Source: Archaeoglobus veneficus SNP6
GTDB taxonomy: Archaea > Halobacteriota > Archaeoglobi > Archaeoglobales > Archaeoglobaceae
Direction: 5' to 3'
Length of the DNA: 64,000 bases
Assembly (NCBI RefSeq): GCF_000194625.1
Contig: NC_015320.1
Span: forward strand, 1,596,612-1,660,611
The translations under genes were made by a program, and so were the position numbers. Under the pieces are notes generated by a model, which had not been told where the DNA came from, made no database searches, and worked only from the letters and a program-made list of their open reading frames with translations. Shown here piece by piece: positions 35,582-44,065 of this stretch; within the stretch, counting starts at the first letter, position 1; each line of letters starts with the position of its first letter.

Positions 35582-36934
35582 CTACCCCCTCAACTTCCGC
35601 GACAGCGCCATGAAAGACGCGAGAAAAACAGGGTCTTCGAATTCGAGGAGTTCCACGCCTTTCAGAACTTTGAAACCTTTTGAAAGCATTTCTCCAACGT
35701 TCTTACCCATAGACTTCCACTCCTTCCTGATGAAATCCTCTATCGCCTCTCTGGCGGAAATGTAGCTTCGTTCCGAGTAAACCCAGTACCGCCCTCCTTC
35801 AATAAATGCAGCATACTTCCTTCTCTTCCTCAAAAACTTCTTTACGTGCTCTTCCTCTTCGAAGGGTGGGCCTATGCGTTTCAAAATTGCCGACAGCTCT
35901 CTAACACCCACTTCAAAAAACAGGTAACACTTACTGCCAGCGAAGAACGACGAGCGCAGAGGCATGAAACCGTTACGCTCCAAAAACTCGTGTACTCTCT
36001 TGCATGCTCTCTCGAGCTGAGGGTACAGGTTGTCCTCGACTATGTCAGGTTTCTCGAACTCGACTGCGTAAATCGCCCGCCTTTCAAGCTCTTCCCTTAG
36101 CACCTCTACATCGGGGACTTTGGGCTTCTCTGGAATGAAGAAATCGATAGCTGGAGATTCGAGAAAATCTCTGCATCTTTCAACGAATCTCGCGAGGTTA
36201 TCGACGCTTAAGTTTGCCGCAACGTTCCTCTTTTCGTCAACGGGGTCGATTACAAGTATGTTCTCGAGCCCCTTCTTCCTGTATACTTTACCTCCCGCCA
36301 CGTCTATTACCGTGTTCCTCGTCCATTTTACTGCATTTCTCACCACATCGATGAAAGAGCCGTAGAAAACAATCAGCAGTTCGCAGAGGTAGCCGGAGAA
36401 GCCCCTAACCTTGTACTCAGCACCATATATTCCGCCTGCCTTGAGGAAGCTTTTTAGCAGTCTTACATCGTTTTCCTTCCCTTTAACTCTATCTTTGAGC
36501 CACTCGTGGTGGAACGGAGTTCTATCGACAGCCGACTTTATTTTTTCCGGGCTTCTCAGCCTGTAGCACGGAACTACGTCAACCTCCACGCCTTTGACCC
36601 TGCCATGAACGTATGGATGGGCTGCGTAACGCAACTCGTATTCATCTACGACAGCCTTTCCTATCTCGAGGCCTTTCTGCTCAAGTTCCTCCTTCGGCGT
36701 GTCCTCCGGAAAGAGTATGAAAACGTCTATCTCCAGGCTGCCTTTTAGCCAAGTGTTTCTTGCGTAGCTGCCGAGAAATCTGAATTCAAGAGGTGGCTTA
36801 ACTACTTCCTCAAGCCTCTTTTTTAGCTCCTCTTCAGCCTCTTTCGCCTTCCTCCGCTCCTCCTCGTCGGGCAGAACGAGGGGTAACGCCTGCCTGATAA
36901 CTTCTTCAAGGCTCATTTCTGCAGTTCCACTCAT
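35582..36934 (-). CDS. cca: Archaeal CCA-adding tRNA nucleotidyltransferase
   Basis: Adds or repairs the 3' CCA of tRNAs, needed because the tRNA gene in this window does not encode CCA. The 450-residue class I enzyme has the nucleotidyltransferase motif LGSYARNTWLKGSLEIDVF near residues 49-67 with its two catalytic carboxylates (ID.F) and VEVDVVPCYRL near 112, then the central GGIYGAEYKVRGFSGYLCELL and archaeal body and tail domains. It overlaps thpR by four bases (ATGA). Confidence 0.95.
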   Translation of the reverse strand: MSGTAEMSLEEVIRQALPLVLPDEEERRKAKEAEEELKKRLEEVVKPPLEFRFLGSYARNTWLKGSLEIDVFILFPEDTPKEELEQKGLEIGKAVVDEYELRYAAHPYVHGRVKGVEVDVVPCYRLRSPEKIKSAVDRTPFHHEWLKDRVKGKENDVRLLKSFLKAGGIYGAEYKVRGFSGYLCELLIVFYGSFIDVVRNAVKWTRNTVIDVAGGKVYRKKGLENILVIDPVDEKRNVAANLSVDNLARFVERCRDFLESPAIDFFIPEKPKVPDVEVLREELERRAIYAVEFEKPDIVEDNLYPQLERACKRVHEFLERNGFMPLRSSFFAGSKCYLFFEVGVRELSAILKRIGPPFEEEEHVKKFLRKRRKYAAFIEGGRYWVYSERSYISAREAIEDFIRKEWKSMGKNVGEMLSKGFKVLKGVELLEFEDPVFLASFMALSRKLRG

Positions 36935-37488
36935 TCCTTCTCCCTCAGCGGGTATATCTCCACATCATCATAAATTGGGCCTTTTGGAGTTAAGGTGCTC
37001 TTCTTGAGCCTGAAGTCCTCAACGGACATCCACCCGAAGTCGTCTTCCACGTTATTTAGCTCTTCGAGCAACTTTCTCCGCTCATCCGGCGTTAACCGCT
37101 TAATCCTCGCAATTGTCGCGTGGGCAACAAACGGCTTGTCCTCTTTAAAACCGAGTTTTTTCATTTCGCTGCCAACAGCATTTGCGAGCTTTGTAATTTC
37201 TTCTTTGCCCTCTTCCACGCCCACCCATACTACTCGCACGTGGTTTGCATTTGGGAAGAAACCGATTCCCTTAAGGTGCATCTTGAACGGAGGGAAGTAT
37301 ATCCTCGAGAGTCTGTCTTTTATGACTCCAACTCTCACTTCTGGCACTTCCCCAAGGAACCTGAGGGTGATGTGGATGTTGTGGTTCTCGACGGGCTTCA
37401 AGCCCCGGTACTTTTTCAGAATGCCCTCGAGTGAAGCAATTCTTTCCCTCACTTCATCGCTCATATCTACGGCAATGAAGAGTCTCAT
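36931..37488 (-). CDS. thpR: RNA 2',3'-cyclic phosphodiesterase ThpR
   Basis: A 185-residue 2H-family protein (also called LigT or 2'-5' RNA ligase). The two HxTx motifs are HITLRFLGEV near residue 41 and HATIARIK near 124, and MRLFIAVDM is the conserved start. ThpR enzymes open 2',3'-cyclic phosphates in RNA and in vitro ligate tRNA halves. TCGGTGATATG upstream provides the ribosome-binding site; a second ATG lies three bases earlier. It heads the thpR-cca-thioesterase unit and is divergent from the AAA gene. Confidence 0.93.
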   Translation of the reverse strand: MRLFIAVDMSDEVRERIASLEGILKKYRGLKPVENHNIHITLRFLGEVPEVRVGVIKDRLSRIYFPPFKMHLKGIGFFPNANHVRVVWVGVEEGKEEITKLANAVGSEMKKLGFKEDKPFVAHATIARIKRLTPDERRKLLEELNNVEDDFGWMSVEDFRLKKSTLTPKGPIYDDVEIYPLREKE

Positions 37489-37539
37489 CATATCACCGAA
37501 GGGCAAAGGATATTAATAGGTAGAAATAGCTTGTGTTAA

Positions 37540-38604
37540 ATGCCCCGGAAAGCAGTCGAGAAACCAGGAGAGGTCAAATACCTGATACTGAAGCCCCTCG
37601 GATATCCACTCAAGGCGAGCTATCACGAGTATCCCGTAGTAGATAACCCTAAGGTATTTGACAGGTACGCGAAAGACCAGTGGAAGGGAGAGTTTGTATC
37701 AAAAGGAAAGCTTCTCTTCGACATACGCATGTTCCCCGATTTTGCCTTCGAGGTTATCAGTGCCGAGCCCGACTACGGTATAATTACCGACTCAACGATA
37801 ATACTCGTGGAAACCCCCAGCAGAACGATAGAAACGGAAATAGTGAAGGACGTCAGCCTTTCCGACGTGGTCGGGCAGGAGGAAGCGAAGAGAAAGGTGA
37901 AGGTCATTCTGGAGTTCCTCAAGAACCCGGAGAAGTTCGGAAAGTGGGCACCGAGGAACGTTCTGTTCTACGGCCCACCAGGAACTGGTAAGACAATGAC
38001 TGCCAAAGCTCTGGCCAACGAAGCGAAGGTTCCCTTCCTTTCCGTCAAATCAACGAAGCTGATAGGAGAGCACGTTGGCGACGGGGCGAGGAGAATTCAC
38101 GAGCTTTACGAGAGAGCAAGGCAGGTAGCGCCGTGTATTGTCTTCCTCGATGAGTTCGACTCCATAGCTCTCGACCGCTCGTATCAGGAGCTTCGTGGAG
38201 ATGTTTCGGAAGTTGTAAACGCCCTGCTAACAGAGCTTGATGGCATACAGAGGAACGATGGAATATGCACCATAGCTGCAACAAACAGGGCAGAGATGCT
38301 CGACGCCTCGATAAGAAGCAGGTTCGAGGAGGAGATCGAGTTTTCTCTGCCGAGCTACGAGGAGAGGCTCGAAATACTCAGAAAGAATCTCCAGGAGTTC
38401 CCGCTCGAGGTTAAAGCAAAGCTCGACGAGGTTGCAAGACAGACAGAAGGCTTTTCCGGCAGAGACCTAGTTGAGAAGGTCATAAAGTCCGCGCTGCACA
38501 GAGCGATTGCAGAAGGCAGAGACAGAATAGAGACGGAAGACTTCATGAAGGCTGCTGTTAAAACAATGCCAGTAAAGAATCCGCCAAAGCACATGTTTGC
38601 CTGA
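37540..38604 (+). CDS. AAA ATPase, AMA type
   Basis: A 354-residue AAA protein with an N-terminal beta-rich domain (about residues 1-90) and one AAA module: FYGPPGTGKTMTAKAL near 145, Walker B CIVFLDEFDSIAL near 205, sensor/second region of homology CTIAATNRAEMLDASIRSRFEEEI near 245. The size and single AAA ring with a short N-domain match AMA, an AAA class described from Archaeoglobus and methanogens that forms hexamers and unfolds proteins. Substrates are unknown. TATA-like GATATTAATAG about 28 bases upstream indicates a leaderless start. A T-tract follows the stop. Confidence 0.8.
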   Translation: MPRKAVEKPGEVKYLILKPLGYPLKASYHEYPVVDNPKVFDRYAKDQWKGEFVSKGKLLFDIRMFPDFAFEVISAEPDYGIITDSTIILVETPSRTIETEIVKDVSLSDVVGQEEAKRKVKVILEFLKNPEKFGKWAPRNVLFYGPPGTGKTMTAKALANEAKVPFLSVKSTKLIGEHVGDGARRIHELYERARQVAPCIVFLDEFDSIALDRSYQELRGDVSEVVNALLTELDGIQRNDGICTIAATNRAEMLDASIRSRFEEEIEFSLPSYEERLEILRKNLQEFPLEVKAKLDEVARQTEGFSGRDLVEKVIKSALHRAIAEGRDRIETEDFMKAAVKTMPVKNPPKHMFA

Positions 38605-38609
38605 CTTTT

Positions 38610-39662
38610 TTAATCTTTGAGCAGACCCCTTGCAATTATAAGCTTCATGATTTCGCTCGTCCCCTCGCCTATGTCCAGTATCTTTGCATCCCTGTAGGCT
38701 CTTTCCACCGCAGCTCCTCTCAGCGTTCCGTGCCCGCCAAAAATCTCGATTGCAACGTCAGCAGCTTTTTTTGCCGTTTTTGCAGCAATCAGCTTGCACA
38801 TTGCTGAACGTACAGGATCGCAGCTCTCCGCAGTGCTGTAAACCATCAGCCTCAATGCTTCAATATCAGCAGCAACTTCTGCAAGCATCCACTGAATTCC
38901 CTGAAACTCTGAAATGCGCTTTCCAAACGCCTTTCTTTCCTTCGCGTACTTGATAGCCAAATCGAGGCACCTTTCGGCAATTCCAAGACCTATTGCAGAG
39001 AAAACGGGTCTGCTTACGTTCAGTGTGTTCATTACAGCCTTCAGCCCGTTCGGTATGGAGTCCTCCTTTGGAACCTCGACATCGTTAAAACGGATTGATA
39101 CAAGCCCGCTACCTCTCATACCTCCAGCGTTCAGCTTTCTTACCTTCATACCCTCTCCTCTTTCGACTACGAAAAGTGAAAATCCGTTATCACACCTCGC
39201 GAGAACGACGAATACTTCCGCGAGCTCTCCGTTTGTTATGAGGGTCTTGTTGCCGTTGAGGACGTAGCAGTCTCCTTCGTCTCTTGCTTCAAGCTCTATC
39301 GATTTCAGATCACTTCCTGCCTTCGGCTCAGTCGTTGCAAAGGCTGCGAGCTTTTTACAGAACTGGGGGAGCCACTTCTCCTTGAGGCCACCGCTGCCAT
39401 TGAGGTTTATGGCATTCGCAGCCATGTGGTGTGCGGCGACGCTAACAGCGAAGCCAGCATTTACCTTTCCAAGCTCTTCGATCAGCATGCAGAGCTTTTT
39501 GAAGCTCTTTCCGAGACCACCATACTTCTCTGGAACCGTAACACCCATAAGACCAAGTTCGAAGGCCGTTTTTATTAGCTCAGCATCCATTCTGTCTTCT
39601 TCGTCCATTTTTGCAGCCTTCCTGGCGGCTAATTCCACAAGCTCTGGCGTTAAGGTGGACAT
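38610..39662 (-). CDS. Acyl-CoA dehydrogenase
   Basis: A 350-residue FAD enzyme that makes the alpha-beta double bond in acyl-CoA thioesters, passing electrons to ETF. Signature segments are AFATTEPKAGSDLKS near residue 105, the AFGKRISEFQGIQWMLAE helix near 240 and the catalytic Glu region ILDIGEGTSEIMKLII near 330. Shorter at the N-terminus than the usual 380 residues, but the ATG at 39662 with GGTGTGGTGAAG before it is the best start. It follows a putative regulator on the same strand by 23 bases. Archaeoglobales oxidise fatty acids, which fits. Confidence 0.93.
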   Translation of the reverse strand: MSTLTPELVELAARKAAKMDEEDRMDAELIKTAFELGLMGVTVPEKYGGLGKSFKKLCMLIEELGKVNAGFAVSVAAHHMAANAINLNGSGGLKEKWLPQFCKKLAAFATTEPKAGSDLKSIELEARDEGDCYVLNGNKTLITNGELAEVFVVLARCDNGFSLFVVERGEGMKVRKLNAGGMRGSGLVSIRFNDVEVPKEDSIPNGLKAVMNTLNVSRPVFSAIGLGIAERCLDLAIKYAKERKAFGKRISEFQGIQWMLAEVAADIEALRLMVYSTAESCDPVRSAMCKLIAAKTAKKAADVAIEIFGGHGTLRGAAVERAYRDAKILDIGEGTSEIMKLIIARGLLKD

Positions 39663-39685
39663 CTTCTTCACCACACCAGCAGCAG

Positions 39686-40084
39686 CTAAAGTGTGTCCGG
39701 ATCGTAGCCAAGAACCGCAGTCCACCACCAGCGGGCCATGTCAACCAGATCACGGCTGAATACGCCGGATAAATGGTACTCCCCGTTGCGAATTGTTATC
39801 ATACCGGCTCCAAGCAGCTTGTTTCTCATGGAATAGAAGGAGGAGCGAACCATTCCAAGTTCTTCCATCACCTTTTCCCATTCGTCAACGCGTAACGGCC
39901 TGCCAGCTTTCTGCCTTTCGTCTATCATGCTTATGAACCTGATGGCCTTCATGGCAACTTCTTCCTTTCTAAAGAGTCTTCTCATCAGCTCAAGAAATGG
40001 GTTTTTTGACTGCGTTATGCGGGCGTTTGAGGCCGAACGAACTATAATAGAGGTGGAAGTCTTTGGCGCTTCCTTTACCTTCAT
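39686..40084 (-). CDS. Putative winged-helix regulator
   Basis: A 132-residue basic protein. The middle ([41 protein letters not shown]) reads as a helix-turn-helix with a wing, so it probably binds DNA. A TATA box (ATATATATA) lies about 27 bases before the ATG at 40084, giving a leaderless message. It is directly upstream of the acyl-CoA dehydrogenase and divergent from the cytochrome gene, so it may regulate either. No named family was recognised. Confidence 0.6.
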   Translation of the reverse strand: MKVKEAPKTSTSIIVRSASNARITQSKNPFLELMRRLFRKEEVAMKAIRFISMIDERQKAGRPLRVDEWEKVMEELGMVRSSFYSMRNKLLGAGMITIRNGEYHLSGVFSRDLVDMARWWWTAVLGYDPDTL

Positions 40085-40373
40085 ATTTCAAAATTTGTGG
40101 ACTGGGTATATATATTTGATGAAACTACTTGTTATTATAAAATTTCGTGAAAGTGACCGTTTTTATAGAAATTTTATGCCATTATCTTTAGCAATTCAGA
40201 AAAAAGTTGACACTTTCTGATACTATTCTTGACGACATTGATAAGCGATTTGTCATAGACATAACGCCTTTTGTGAATGAATCCTGCGCGGTGCCTTGGT
40301 TGGTGGAGAGCGCGTATGTGGTGGTTGTAGGCGGGGTAAAAACCTTTCTGGAAAGACAAGGGGGTGTGGAAAG

Positions 40374-41165
40374 ATGCTAACGAGAAGGGGGTTCTTGAAA
40401 CTTGCGGGAGCATTGACTGCTGTAGCTCTGGGTATGGGGTGTGCGGAGAAAAAGCCGGAAGAACCCCGGGCTGCTACAGTGGCCACTCCAACGCCAACAC
40501 CACAACTGGAGCTACCGTGGCCGTATGTGAAACTTGACCCTGCGGTTGTTGGAGAGAAGGCCTACGAGAAGTACTACGAGCACCACTGCATGTTCGGCGT
40601 CTTCGATGCAATAGTCGACAAACTGCGTGAAAAGGTGGGCTATCCTTACACGACATTCCCGTCAGAGATGATGGTATACGGAAAGGGTGGAGTTGCAGGC
40701 TGGGCAACTCTTTGCGGAGCGTTAAACGGAGCGGCAGCGGCCATATATCTCGTCTCTAATGATCCGGATCCGATTATAAATGAGCTCTATCAGTGGTACT
40801 GCCAGGAAGAGCTCCCAGACTTTAGGCCCAAGAACCCGAAGTTCGAAATACCGAAATCGGTTTCCGGATCACCTCTCTGTCACGTTTCGGTTACTAACTG
40901 GTGCAAAGCGACTGGATTTAAGGCATTCTCTAAAGAGAGATCGGAACGCTGCGCGTGGATTACTGCATCTGTGGCAGCAAAGACGGTGGAGTTGCTGAAC
41001 GCACAGGCCGACGGAACCTTTGTACCAGCATATCCGCTGCCGGATAGAGTGAAGCAGTGCAGAGGCTGCCATGATAAGGGAAGTGCTCTGGAGAACACCC
41101 GTGGCAAGATGGATTGTACACAGTGCCACTTCAATCTTGGAGAGGAGCACCCCAAGTTCGGGTAG
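40374..41165 (+). CDS. Split-Soret cytochrome c-like protein (Tat-exported)
   Basis: A 263-residue diheme-type cytochrome. It begins with a twin-arginine signal (TRRGFLKLAGALTAVALG) ending in GMGC, which may also be lipidated, then a Pro/Thr linker (ATPTPTPQLE). The body has WATLCGALNGAAAAIYLV, SPLCHVSVTNWC and HHCMFGVFDAIV like split-Soret cytochromes of Desulfovibrio. Two heme motifs lie near the C-terminus: CRGCH at about residue 232 and CTQCH at about 250. GGGGGTGTGG precedes the ATG. Its electron partner is not known. It is followed by a T-rich terminator. Confidence 0.82.
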   Translation: MLTRRGFLKLAGALTAVALGMGCAEKKPEEPRAATVATPTPTPQLELPWPYVKLDPAVVGEKAYEKYYEHHCMFGVFDAIVDKLREKVGYPYTTFPSEMMVYGKGGVAGWATLCGALNGAAAAIYLVSNDPDPIINELYQWYCQEELPDFRPKNPKFEIPKSVSGSPLCHVSVTNWCKATGFKAFSKERSERCAWITASVAAKTVELLNAQADGTFVPAYPLPDRVKQCRGCHDKGSALENTRGKMDCTQCHFNLGEEHPKFG

Positions 41166-41205
41166 CTAAATAATTTTTATCTTTTTTAAAAATTTAGCTG
41201 TTTTT
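41166..41205 (+). terminator. T-rich terminator after the cytochrome gene
   Basis: Directly after the stop codon come ATTTTTATCTTTTTT and later GCTGTTTTTG, a strong T-tract of the kind that ends archaeal transcription. Confidence 0.5.
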
Positions 41206-41330
41206 GTTATCTTACTGTAGTCTCCTCGCTTTGAAAGCTGTAGGACCTCCTGTAATTCGATTAGATGTTAAAAAAGTCAAGAGAACCTGAAACATTCAAC
41301 GAGGAGAAACTTTGCTTAGTAAACGTTTTA

Positions 41331-41348
41331 AAGCATTGCGGAATGCTT
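41331..41348. promoter_or_regulatory. Perfect inverted repeat between TATA box and start (possible operator)
   Basis: AAGCATT-GCGG-AATGCTT is a perfect 7-base inverted repeat. It lies between the TATA-like CGTTTTAAAG and the ATG of ubiD at 41354, so a bound protein would block polymerase. The match extends imperfectly outwards (GTTT ... GAAAC). Confidence 0.45.
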
Positions 41349-41353
41349 GAAAC

Positions 41354-42805
41354 ATGCCTTACGAAGACCTCAGGGAATTTATTGAAAGGCTTGAAAACGA
41401 GGGTGAGCTTGCGAGAATAAAGCATGAGGTTAGCCCTGTTCTTGAAATGACTGAAATTGCCGACAGGACTGTTAAGGCTGGAGGAAAAGCCCTTCTCTTC
41501 GAGAAACCGAAGGGGTATAATATTCCTGTTCTCATGAATGCCTTTGGAACTGAAAGAAGGATGAAGCTTGCCCTTGAGGTTGAAAGACTTGAGGAAATCG
41601 GTGAAAGGCTCGTTGAGCTCACGAAAATCAGACCTTCATCATTTCTCGACGGCCTGAAGAGCCTTGGAGCGATTAAGGATCTTGCCTCTTTCATGCCAAA
41701 GAATGTTAAGAAGGGGCCGTGTAAGGAAGTCATAATGGATGAGCCAGACTTAACGAAATTTCCCATTTTGAAGTGCTGGCCGAACGATGCGGGCCCATTC
41801 ATAACCCTGCCAGCAGTCATAACAAAAGACCCAGAAACAGGTGAGCTCAACGTAGGGATGTACCGCATGCAGGTTTTTGATGGAAAAACCACTGGTATGC
41901 ACTGGCAGATTCACAAACACGGCGCCATGCACTTCAGGAAGCTTGCGGAGAAGGGTGAGGATAAGCTGGAGGTTGCCGTTGCCATAGGTGTGGATCCGGC
42001 AATTCTTTACGCTTCAACGGCCCCGCTGCCGGAAAACCTGAGCGAGTTCATGTTCGCCGGCTTCATAAGGAGAGAAAGGGTAAAACTCGTTGACTGCGAA
42101 ACCGTCGATTTGAAAGTTCCCGCAACAGCAGAAATAGTCCTCGAAGGCTACGTCAAGGCCGATGAGCTGCGCATCGAAGGGCCCTTTGGTGATCACACCG
42201 GCTACTACACCCCGCCTGAACCATATCCTGTTTTCCATGTAACCTGCATAACTCACCGCGAGAACCCGATTTATCATGCAACTGTTGTTGGCAAACCACC
42301 GATGGAGGATGCATGGCTTGGGAAAGCGACTGAGCGCATTTTCCTACCCCTCATAAAGATGATTCACCCCGAGATAGTCGACATAAATCTGCCTGTCGAG
42401 GCTGCATTCCACAACCTTGCCATAGTTTCGATAAAGAAGCGCTATCCAGGGCATGCAAAGAAGGTGATGTTCGCGCTGTGGAGCATGGGCATGCTTTCGC
42501 TGACGAAGGTTGTCATCGTTGTTGATGATGACGTCAACGTGCAGAACATGCAGGAGGTAATATGGGCCATAACGAGCCGCTTCGATCCTGCGAGGGATGT
42601 CATAATCATACCGGAAGCGCCAATTGACAGCCTCGACCATTCAACGTACAAACCAAACCTCGGCGGAAAGCTCGGCATAGATGCCACGAAGAAGTGGAAA
42701 GAGGAGGGATTCGAGAGAGAGTGGCCCGATGCAGTTGAGATGAGTCCGGATGTAAAGCAAAAAATTGATGCCATCTGGGGTGAGCTTTCAAGGTTCGTGC
42801 TTTGA
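41354..42805 (+). CDS. UbiD-family decarboxylase
   Basis: A 483-residue prenylated-FMN-dependent decarboxylase. It has the UbiD features CGREVIMDEPDL-like beginning (CKEVIMDEPDLTKFP near residue 122), NVGMYRMQVFDGKTTGMHWQ near 166 for cofactor and metal binding, and the active-site EGPFGDHTGYYTPPEPYPVF near 276-295 with the catalytic Glu. Archaeal members include the decarboxylase of the modified mevalonate pathway (anhydromevalonate phosphate) and menaquinone-type enzymes; the sequence alone does not decide. It is leaderless by promoter spacing and carries an inverted repeat in its promoter. Confidence 0.9.
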   Translation: MPYEDLREFIERLENEGELARIKHEVSPVLEMTEIADRTVKAGGKALLFEKPKGYNIPVLMNAFGTERRMKLALEVERLEEIGERLVELTKIRPSSFLDGLKSLGAIKDLASFMPKNVKKGPCKEVIMDEPDLTKFPILKCWPNDAGPFITLPAVITKDPETGELNVGMYRMQVFDGKTTGMHWQIHKHGAMHFRKLAEKGEDKLEVAVAIGVDPAILYASTAPLPENLSEFMFAGFIRRERVKLVDCETVDLKVPATAEIVLEGYVKADELRIEGPFGDHTGYYTPPEPYPVFHVTCITHRENPIYHATVVGKPPMEDAWLGKATERIFLPLIKMIHPEIVDINLPVEAAFHNLAIVSIKKRYPGHAKKVMFALWSMGMLSLTKVVIVVDDDVNVQNMQEVIWAITSRFDPARDVIIIPEAPIDSLDHSTYKPNLGGKLGIDATKKWKEEGFEREWPDAVEMSPDVKQKIDAIWGELSRFVL

Positions 42806-42849
42806 GGATCAGTCGCAAACTATATGTCTGATGATAAAACAAGCAGACT

Positions 42850-43581
42850 ATGAAACGTGGACTGCTACTCCTTTTAATCCTCGTGATCTTGTTTTCTGGT
42901 TGCACTCAACAGAACGAGCAGCCATCTGCTGGGCCAGTAACCAAAAAGATGATCAAAGAATTGGGTGGCCCCTATAACGGCAGCCTCTGGGTATATTCCA
43001 CAGTCTATAAGGGTAAACCATACAATGCAACGACAATTGCATTTACAGTAAATGGGGTAGACTACAGTGGATATATGTGGGACCCTTCCTTCACTCCATC
43101 TCTCGACTGGATAAAAAACAACACGTCTCCAGACGCGAGATTTATCTGCTGGTGGGACTACGCGGGAATGCTTATGGGGTATGCCGGGAGGTATGCTGTT
43201 GTCTACGCTCCGAGCAAGGAGATTCTGGATACTGTCGTGGGATGGAATGCCCGTGAGGAGGCGTTAATCCCCCATGAAATCATAAAGGACGTTGCTACTG
43301 CTCTTACGTCTGAAGATCCAGAGGTTTCACTGAAAATAGCAGAGAAATATGGTGCAGATTGCTTCTATGTCACGAAAAACGACGTCAGTTACTTTCCGAT
43401 AATCCTGAGGGCTGCCGGTAAAAACATGTCAGAATATATTGAGCTTTCAGATAATGAATGGGACGTCAAGAAACCCGTCCGAAATGTTTTACTGGCGAGA
43501 ATGCTTAAAGGAGAGGACATCCCTGGCTTCAAGCTGGAATATAATGATGGAAACGTGATTATTTACAGGGTTTTGAAGTAG
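42850..43581 (+). CDS. Lipoprotein resembling the C-terminal domain of oligosaccharyltransferase AglB
   Basis: A 243-residue exported lipoprotein (signal LLLLLILVILFSGC). Near residue 97 it has FICWWDYAGMLMGYAGRY, matching the WWDYG motif that binds the sequon Ser/Thr in the catalytic oligosaccharyltransferase AglB/STT3. Further matches to the soluble AglB domain are LTSEDPEVSLKIAEKYGADCFYV near 155 and LLARMLKGEDIPGFKLEY near 220, with a closing VIIYRVLK. The thirteen-helix catalytic membrane part is absent, so it cannot be a transferase by itself. It contains several sequons (NGS, NAT, NTS, NMS). A T-tract follows the stop. Function unknown. Confidence 0.7.
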   Translation: MKRGLLLLLILVILFSGCTQQNEQPSAGPVTKKMIKELGGPYNGSLWVYSTVYKGKPYNATTIAFTVNGVDYSGYMWDPSFTPSLDWIKNNTSPDARFICWWDYAGMLMGYAGRYAVVYAPSKEILDTVVGWNAREEALIPHEIIKDVATALTSEDPEVSLKIAEKYGADCFYVTKNDVSYFPIILRAAGKNMSEYIELSDNEWDVKKPVRNVLLARMLKGEDIPGFKLEYNDGNVIIYRVLK

Positions 43582-43610
43582 TATTCTATTTTTTTAATAT
43601 TTTTGGGATG
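43582..43610 (+). terminator. T-rich terminator
   Basis: ATTCTATTTTTTTAATATTTTTGGG begins immediately after the stop of the AglB-like lipoprotein gene. Confidence 0.45.
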
Positions 43611-43630
43611 GGATATTGGTAGAGTGACGG

Positions 43631-43852
43631 TTGGATCTTTCTTTTGATGCAATCTTGCTCCTGAAACTCGAAAATCTGAACATGGACCAGCTAAGGAATT
43701 TCGCAGCCAAATACTGGCCGGATTACGGCATTGATGACTTGAGAAGGATTGCGATAGTGGGGCATGATGAAACAGAATTAAAGAAGGTACTTGAAGAATC
43801 ACGAAGGCTTAAGGAAATTCTGGAAAGTTTAGGAGTAATTTCTGGAGTCTAG
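43631..43852 (+). CDS. Small uncharacterised protein
   Basis: A 73-residue frame with balanced coding composition (LNMDQLRNFAAKYW, then LKKVLEESRRLKEILESLG), mostly helical. The only start near its head is TTG at 43631, without a clear ribosome-binding site; an internal ATG at 43682 would leave 56 residues. It begins the AT-rich patch that ends at tRNA-Thr. It could be a real small gene or the remainder of a larger one. Confidence 0.4.
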   Translation: MDLSFDAILLLKLENLNMDQLRNFAAKYWPDYGIDDLRRIAIVGHDETELKKVLEESRRLKEILESLGVISGV

Positions 43853-43874
43853 AGAAGAAAGGAAAGCTACACGG

Positions 43875-44012
43875 TTGAAAGTCAGCGAAATTTACAGAAA
43901 GTACACGAAGGAAGAATTGTTCAGGCATTACATGGACACAGTTGGCAAGAACTTCAATCCTGTGCCTGAGTTCTTGGATTTGGAGAAGGTGAAGGAGAAG
44001 TTGGGGGTTTGA
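43875..44012 (+). CDS. Very small frame, possible antitoxin-like protein or remnant
   Basis: A 45-residue frame from TTG 43875 (KVSEIYRKYTKEELFRHYMD...PVPEFLDLEKVKEKLGV) that continues upstream to 43848 without a standard start. Its codon use looks coding, and a T-tract (TTTTTATTTATTTTTT) follows the stop, which suggests the end of a transcript. It overlaps the tail of the preceding small frame in another reading frame, so a frameshift within one older gene is possible. Confidence 0.35.
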   Translation: MKVSEIYRKYTKEELFRHYMDTVGKNFNPVPEFLDLEKVKEKLGV

Positions 44013-44065
44013 TTTTTATTTATTTTTTCGTGTTGCCTATGAGTAACGTTTTGAAATGAAGTTTT

